NCBI GenBank assembly: GCA_963969365.1
Contig: OZ017747.1
Span: 1,922,001 to 1,986,000 of the forward strand
Origin: Asterochloris sp. CNOR1
Taxonomy: Eukaryota; Chlorophyta; Trebouxiophyceae; Trebouxiales; Trebouxiaceae
DNA: 64,000 nt
Reading direction: 5' to 3'
Position numbers and translations under genes: made by a program. The notes beneath the pieces were generated by a model. It did no database searches and was not told where the DNA came from. It saw only the letters and a list, made by a program, of their open reading frames with translations. Of the stretch, positions 58,901 to 64,000 are shown piece after piece (the stretch's first letter is position 1; each line of letters begins with the position of its first letter).

Positions 58901-61900
58901 GCACGCTGTCTCAACGATCTGATGTGAGAGGAAGGCAGCTGCAGGCCGACTTGCCTGAGTAGCCGCTCTGGATCCCGGGCAGTGGGGACCGAGACTGTCG
59001 AGATCGCCAGTTTCTGCTTTAGCTGAGCAACCTCGATACGGGAGGTCTCCAGGTCCTCTTCGAGAGACGATGCTCGACCTGCTCCCGCCTGCTTGGCCGC
59101 GATCAGCTGGCCCTGCCACATCACCATGCTGGCTGAGGGAGGGAGCAGCACACAGAGGGGGACAGCACAGGCAGATGGCAGGCTGAAGGGGCAGATGTAA
59201 CAAACTTGTGGACTGGTCAAAGGTGGTCAGGCTGATTTTGGATGGAAGTCCCAATCCATGGACTTCGCCGCAGCTGACATAATCAGGACTCACCTTGAGG
59301 TCATCAAGCTCAGCTGCATCAGCAGCCTGCTGGCCCTGCACTACGACAGGCGCCTCTCTGGAACGCTGCAAGTTCACACGTTCATGCTGCAGCTGGGGCA
59401 CCCGATCAGAGGGATGCTCTGAGTCCACACCTGCTGTCTGCAGCTGTGCCTGCATGCGGGCAGCACATAGCAGGAGACAGTGGTGGACTGGAGGAAGTGG
59501 AGGACATGCAGCAGGGGCTCAGCGCTGCGTGCTCAGCAGGACATGACAAGGCGGCATCCTCACAAGCCTAGGTGACCATGATGGCGTTGTGGCCTGCCGA
59601 GATACAGCAAGCAGCAGGCGCCCAGCATGGCATACACACCATGGCTCAGGAGGTGCCAAAGCAGCTCTCTGCACCTGCAGCGGTGCATTTTCCGCCTCCA
59701 GCTGCTGCAGCTGACTGTGCAGACCAGGGACCTGCTCCACCTGCTCTTGCAGTGCACTTTGGTCCTGCTGCAGCTGCGTGTTCTGTGCTTGCAGCTCCTC
59801 CTTCTCTTGCTGCACACGCTGCAGGAGAGCAGGTGAATCATTGATGACTCGTGCCGTCAGACTCCCATCAGCCCCAAACTCTGGCTGTCGACAGCCTCGT
59901 GGTTCGGCCACCAGAAGGCAGTGCCACACACCGAGCAGCTGCAATTGCTGGAAATCACCAGGTGACGTGCCTCAGGGACCTGCACCAAGAGGCTGGCGAA
60001 AATGCAGACAAGGGTATGCACCTGAATGACCTGCACGCTTTCCTGTGAAGTCTGCAGGGCTTCAGCGTGACGTTGCTCCCAAGATGCCTTGTCCCTGGCA
60101 TGGCGCTCCTGCTGCTGCTGCTTGGCCATGGCGTCTGCCTGGCCACTGCTGCCAATCTCCAGTTTGCGACGCAGCTCATTGACCTGCCATACAAAAGGCT
60201 GATCAACACCGCGCTAGGAGGCTTGACTGTACTGTCAAAGCTTGGCTGCAGCCTGATTGCAGCCCTGTTCTCCGTATCAGGTGCAGCATGCACATGCCAT
60301 GCGCGACCATGGTGTGCTCGCCATGTAGACCAGGAGTTGACACTGCATGACGCCACACCTGCTACAGCATGGTCCCAAGAATAGCACTATAATCATGTTC
60401 TCAGCTTGCTTGCCTCCTCCCCCAGAGACAACACGCTGAACTCCACTGCCACTCCTTGAAGCATTCACATACAACCCCTCAAAAGAGCTGCCTCTGTGCC
60501 TGGCACCCATACACAGCACTGCAGCCCACATCCAGAACAGCTTGCCCTCAGCTCTACGGCCATCACACAATGAAGCTGCTGCATCAGCACTTCAGCAATA
60601 GTAATGGAGCTGCACTTGCCACCTTCTCCAGGACCACGACGCTCACATCAGAAGATGGCTCCCGGCTGTGAAGAGTTAGGGACTCCCTTGAGCGTTGCAG
60701 GGTTGCTTGGACCTCATACCCAGCATTACTGGCAGCCACTACCTAATCATTGAACAGCTAAGCCCACCTCCTTCTCCAGGGCCACCACGCTCTGGTCAGC
60801 AGAGGACCCCAGCTGCTCCACCATTGCCTCCACCTGCCCCTCTAGCTCAGTCGCGCGGGACTCTGCCACCTGCCGCTGCGCCTCACTATCCCGCAGCTGC
60901 TGCTGCAGCTCCAAAACTGCAAGATCGCCTGAGGGGCCTGCAGCGGCCTGCCCCTGAGGCGGCTGCTGCCGAAGGGCATCAAGCTGGTGCCGCAGCAGGT
61001 CGCACTCGGCTGCAATGCGGCGCACCTGCAGCCCAGCACAGAGCCCTGGAGGCAGGTTCAGTATCCCATGCACAGCCTGCAGGCTGCACACCAAGCCAGA
61101 CACAGAGGTTGCCCCCGCCAGCAGCGTTCTGATGGGCAAAGTGCCTCTTCTGCAACCAACAACATAATGTCAGCAAACTGGAAGTGGGCGCCCAATGCTG
61201 CAGGAGCCCAGCGTCTCAGGCCCGCACGAAAACGGCCAATTTAGGCAGAGACGGCGGCAGCTTGCTGGCTTTCCCTGCAGACCCGGCAAGGCCCACCTGA
61301 TGGGCACTGCACGCCTGTGGCTCAGCACTCATCTCGCTCAGCAACATGGCCGCCTGTGGCCCAGCAGTCGTGCTGCCCAGTACCATGCGCCTGCAGGCCC
61401 ACCAGTGGGTTTTCTGCGCCAGCCTCGCTGCCCTCCCCCTTGCGCAGCCCCAGCTGGGCCTCCAGCTCAGCCACGCGCTCCTCAGCCAGCTGGCGCTCCA
61501 GCTGCAGCTCCCGCACACGCCCAGCATCTGCCAAGCCTGTTGGGCGGGCCTGTAGGCCAGCCACCTGTTGTGCCAGGGACTGCAGGCGGCAGGGCGTCAC
61601 TGTCAGAGCTGCTGGCTTCCTGCCTGTGGCTGGTCGTGCAAAGGGATTGTCGCACTGGACCCTGGGTCAATCCGGCCTGCTGTCTGGCGACCATTAACAG
61701 CTGAATGCCCTTGCGGCGCTCACAGCCTGTCAGCAACTGACCTGGTGAGTGGTGTCAGGCCTAGACATGACAACTTCCAGTTGGGCACGCATGCTGCCTG
61801 GCATGGCAGTGCCCTGCACAGTGCCTACATCCATGCAGGTGCCTGCATGCAGTGCCCTTCAGGGAGCAGTGCCCTTCAGGGGCCAGGCAGTGCTGCTGCA

Positions 61901-64000
61901 CAGGGCACTCACCTGATTCTCTGCCTGCAGCTGCTGCACCTCCTCCTGCAGGGTGGCCATGTCATTGTCCTGGTCGCGAGCCACGCTGCGGTCAAGTGCC
62001 TCTGCCTCAAGCTGGCGCACTGTGGCCTGCAGCTGCTCCTTCTCCTGTATGGCAGCATGGGCAGGGATCAAAGAATCAGTGTCAAAGCAGCTGGGCCATG
62101 TTCCTCAGCAGAGGTCAGAGTCATCCCACACATAGCCCACCCAAAGGACGGCCTGCACATCTGAGAGTCAGCTAGGGCCACAGCACCTTTAAAATTCACA
62201 GCTCAGATTGAGATTGGCCTGGGGTCGTGTGGAAGCAATCTGTTGCCGTGGCAGCGAGCCTCAAGATTGTGCAGCTGCACCCTAGCGCCACCCACTGTGC
62301 CCAGCCTGGCCCACCTGCTGCAGCTCATGGTAGGCTGCCTCCATCCTGCGCTTGTGATCAGCGGCACTTGTGCGCAGCTCGTCCCTGGCAGCCTGCAGCT
62401 GACTGATCTCATTCCTTGCTTGCTCCAGGTCCTTGATGCTGCGCTCCAAATCCTGCATACACAGCCAGAATCCATCAAGCTGTCCTCAAAGCAAAGATGA
62501 AGCACCCAGGCTCTATGTAGCCAGGCTCACAGCGCGTGAGCACTGTGTGGAGGAAGTTCCCTTGTGCAAAGGGTGCACAGTCTGTAAGAGGCATCTGTTC
62601 CGGAGTGACCTCACCCCTTGGAGGTGCATGGGGCTGTCTGGGGGAGAGGAGTGCACCGACGTGCTGATGCCCCGCAGGTGGTGCTGCTCAGGCTGCTGGC
62701 CCACAGACAGCTTGTGCTGCAGGGCTGGCACTGGCCCCGCAGCCTCATCGCCCTCAGACACCTTGCTCAGCCTGCACACAGCTCATGACTTTGTCAGTAG
62801 CCAATCTGCTTGGGCTTCAGGGCCAAGCGTGCTGGAGGCCGGCAGTTGTGGCAACCTCGGGGGAGATTGGGTGACACATTTTCAGCAGTCTTGATCCCAG
62901 TGTTTGAAGGCACAGAGGCTGCTGCAGTCAGATGGTCCCAGAGGCAATCTTGAGGGCACAGGTCTTTGCTGTGCTAGCAAAGCCGAGTGTAATCAAGGCG
63001 TACCTGTGTTGGGATTTGATGGCCTGCACTGGTGCCTCCTGAATGTGGTCCTCAAAGCCCCTCAGGTCCTGGTCATGATAGTGGGCGTCCTCATTGCTGG
63101 ACAGGCCAGACATCACGGAGACCTCTGTCATCTCATCATCAGAACCCATGGCCTGCATGAAACCCTTAGCATCTATAAAGGTGCCAGGCAAGCACCCTCC
63201 CTTTTCGAAGCACCAGTGCAGCTCCCTACAACTGACTTGCAGCGGCCTTCCTAGCGCACTGTGAATGCCCAGGGCACACTTACACATCTGCCACTCATGA
63301 GCGACCAGCGGCTGCGTACTGCTGATAAAAAACACTTGGCCTGTAGACAAAAGCTGAACCACAAATGCTGAGCCAGAAGCTGCAGCTGTCTAACATCCCT
63401 GCTCCACCTGGCGACCGCACATACCTGTCAGCAAACAGCAGATGCAGGAGAGCGCCTTTGACCACCCGGTGAACACTGCCAACCAAAGGCTGACCTCATG
63501 CCCATTGGTAGCAGCATCACACAGCCTGGTCTGTGCTAGCATAAGCCATTGCGCTGTTGAGACACCTGCGGCAGCTGCCCGGTCCCCTTGCCAGCCATGC
63601 TCCATCTGGCTCAGTGCAGGCGGATGCAGTGCCGCGCACCTTGACCATGTGGCCCGACACCTTGAGGCGCAATTGCCCCGCAGGGAGAGCTTTGGAGAAG
63701 CCCTTGCCTGCGCTGAAGGGCGTCTGCACCACCAGGTGCTGCTCCTGGTGCTCCATGGAGACGTGCTTGGCCATGTCCACCACCACCTTGCTGACAGTTA
63801 CCATGCTATCGTCATCGTCTGCCTTTGCTGCTGCCTGGACTTTGAAGACGTACTCCTGCATCACAGTTCTCTTCAAATCAAAGGGTGCCTGCACCTTCAG
63901 GCCCCTGCACCTTCAGGCCCCCGCCCAGCTCATGTGTGCTCAGCTCTGAGAGGCTGTCCTTGGCCTTTAAAACAAACTCCTGCAGCAGCGACACTTCCAT
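55949..64000 (-). CDS. Long NT-C2/coiled-coil protein (golgin/EEIG1-like), possibly 5' partial
   Basis: Exons run from the right edge. An ATG exactly at 64000 gives MEVSLLQEFVLKAKDSLSEL and may be internal. An exon near 63640-63880 (FDLKRTVMQEYVFKVQAAAK, KVVVDMAKHVSMEHQEQHLV, RLKVSGHMVKVRG) resembles the NT-C2 domain of EEIG1/EHBP1-type proteins. An acidic linker (GSDDEMTEVSVMSGLSSNED) near 63080-63160 precedes at least fifteen coiled-coil exons rich in Gln, Glu, Leu and Ala between 62450 and 56340 (for example EKEQLQATVRQLEAEALDRS near 62030, LQQEKEELQAQNTQL-type near 59780, LQQQMLDMEDHAKQEVEELH near 57270). The last exons read ELVACKMELAELHENYLKAV near 56340-56410, AKERNLAI near 56110, and KMTKLESIIYSHKTPKA, with TGA at 55949. 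A tethering or cytoskeletal scaffold is likely; no specific function can be assigned. Confidence 0.75.
58710..58745 (-). repeat. Exact 18-bp tandem duplication of a splice acceptor, in frame
   Basis: On the minus strand TTACAG/GCAGCTCACC occurs twice with an 18-base period directly before the exon coding DDMQSELEERRAAAG. Both AGs are in the same frame, so using the first adds the six residues QLTSYR before QLTDD. Confidence 0.85.
61850..61882. repeat. 17-bp tandem repeat in an intron of the long coiled-coil gene
   Basis: CAGTGCCCTTCAGGG occurs twice with a 17-base offset, near the acceptor/donor side of the exon coding EKEQLQATVRQLEAE. It is a small recent duplication. Confidence 0.75.

Noticed and set aside
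1-64000. CRISPR array, prokaryotic operon, or tRNA/rRNA gene
   Set aside because: No regularly spaced identical repeats, no Shine-Dalgarno-linked genes, and no clover-leaf or rRNA sequence recognised. The gene structure is plainly eukaryotic.

Overview
This window is nuclear DNA of a green alga (Chlorophyta; I cannot fix the genus). The evidence is eukaryotic gene structure throughout (many short exons, GT-AG introns, 3' splice sites nearly always ending CTGCAG), GC-rich coding sequence, and a photosynthetic gene content: the thylakoid state-transition kinase STT7/STN7, a geranylgeranyl-reductase-family flavoprotein, and a plant-type two-domain 2-carboxyarabinitol-1-phosphatase homologue. Exon coordinates are my own readings, checked by codon phase for the geranylgeranyl-reductase-family gene, STT7, the Mpv17 gene, eIF3d and MND1. 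For the other genes the outer limits are firmer than the internal splice sites.

Layout from left to right: (1) a CCDC177-like coiled-coil protein, minus strand, running off the left edge (1-5530); (2) an mRNA-capping-type tyrosine phosphatase with a Ser-rich tail, minus (5869-~9300); (3) a geranylgeranyl-reductase-family oxidoreductase, plus (9404-12805); (4) STT7/STN7 kinase, plus (13016-18247); (5) a SirB1/transglutaminase-like protein, minus (18601-~20833); (6) a 5'-truncated LINE reverse transcriptase, minus (21397-22656); (7) an Mpv17/PMP22 membrane protein, plus (22875-24012); (8) a membrane-anchored SET-domain protein, minus (24335-25996); (9) eIF3d, plus (26162-31406); (10) pyruvate decarboxylase, minus (31535-36423); (11) a double histidine-phosphatase (CA1P phosphatase-like), minus (36717-40256); (12) peroxisomal acyl-CoA oxidase with a PTS2 signal, minus (40690-44805); (13) a BAR-PH protein, plus (45003-49679); (14) an RS-rich FHA protein, minus (49780-51230); (15) a rhodanese plus dual-specificity phosphatase, minus (51465-53963); (16) MND1 meiotic recombination factor, plus (54234-55592); (17) a very long NT-C2/coiled-coil protein, minus, reaching the right edge (55949-64000).

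The genes are unrelated housekeeping and organelle functions packed tightly. Several sit head-to-head over 100-270 bp (2/3, 8/9, 12/13, 15/16) and probably share bidirectional promoters; others converge with gaps of about 100-350 bp.

The most unusual signal is not a gene. Introns in at least seven of these genes contain decayed tandem copies of the neighbouring exon edge together with its splice site. The copies range from an exact, in-frame 18-bp duplicated acceptor (58710-58745) to old copies about 70-80% identical. They suggest that local tandem duplication across exon-intron junctions is a main source of intron sequence here, with splice signals in some of the extra copies later destroyed.
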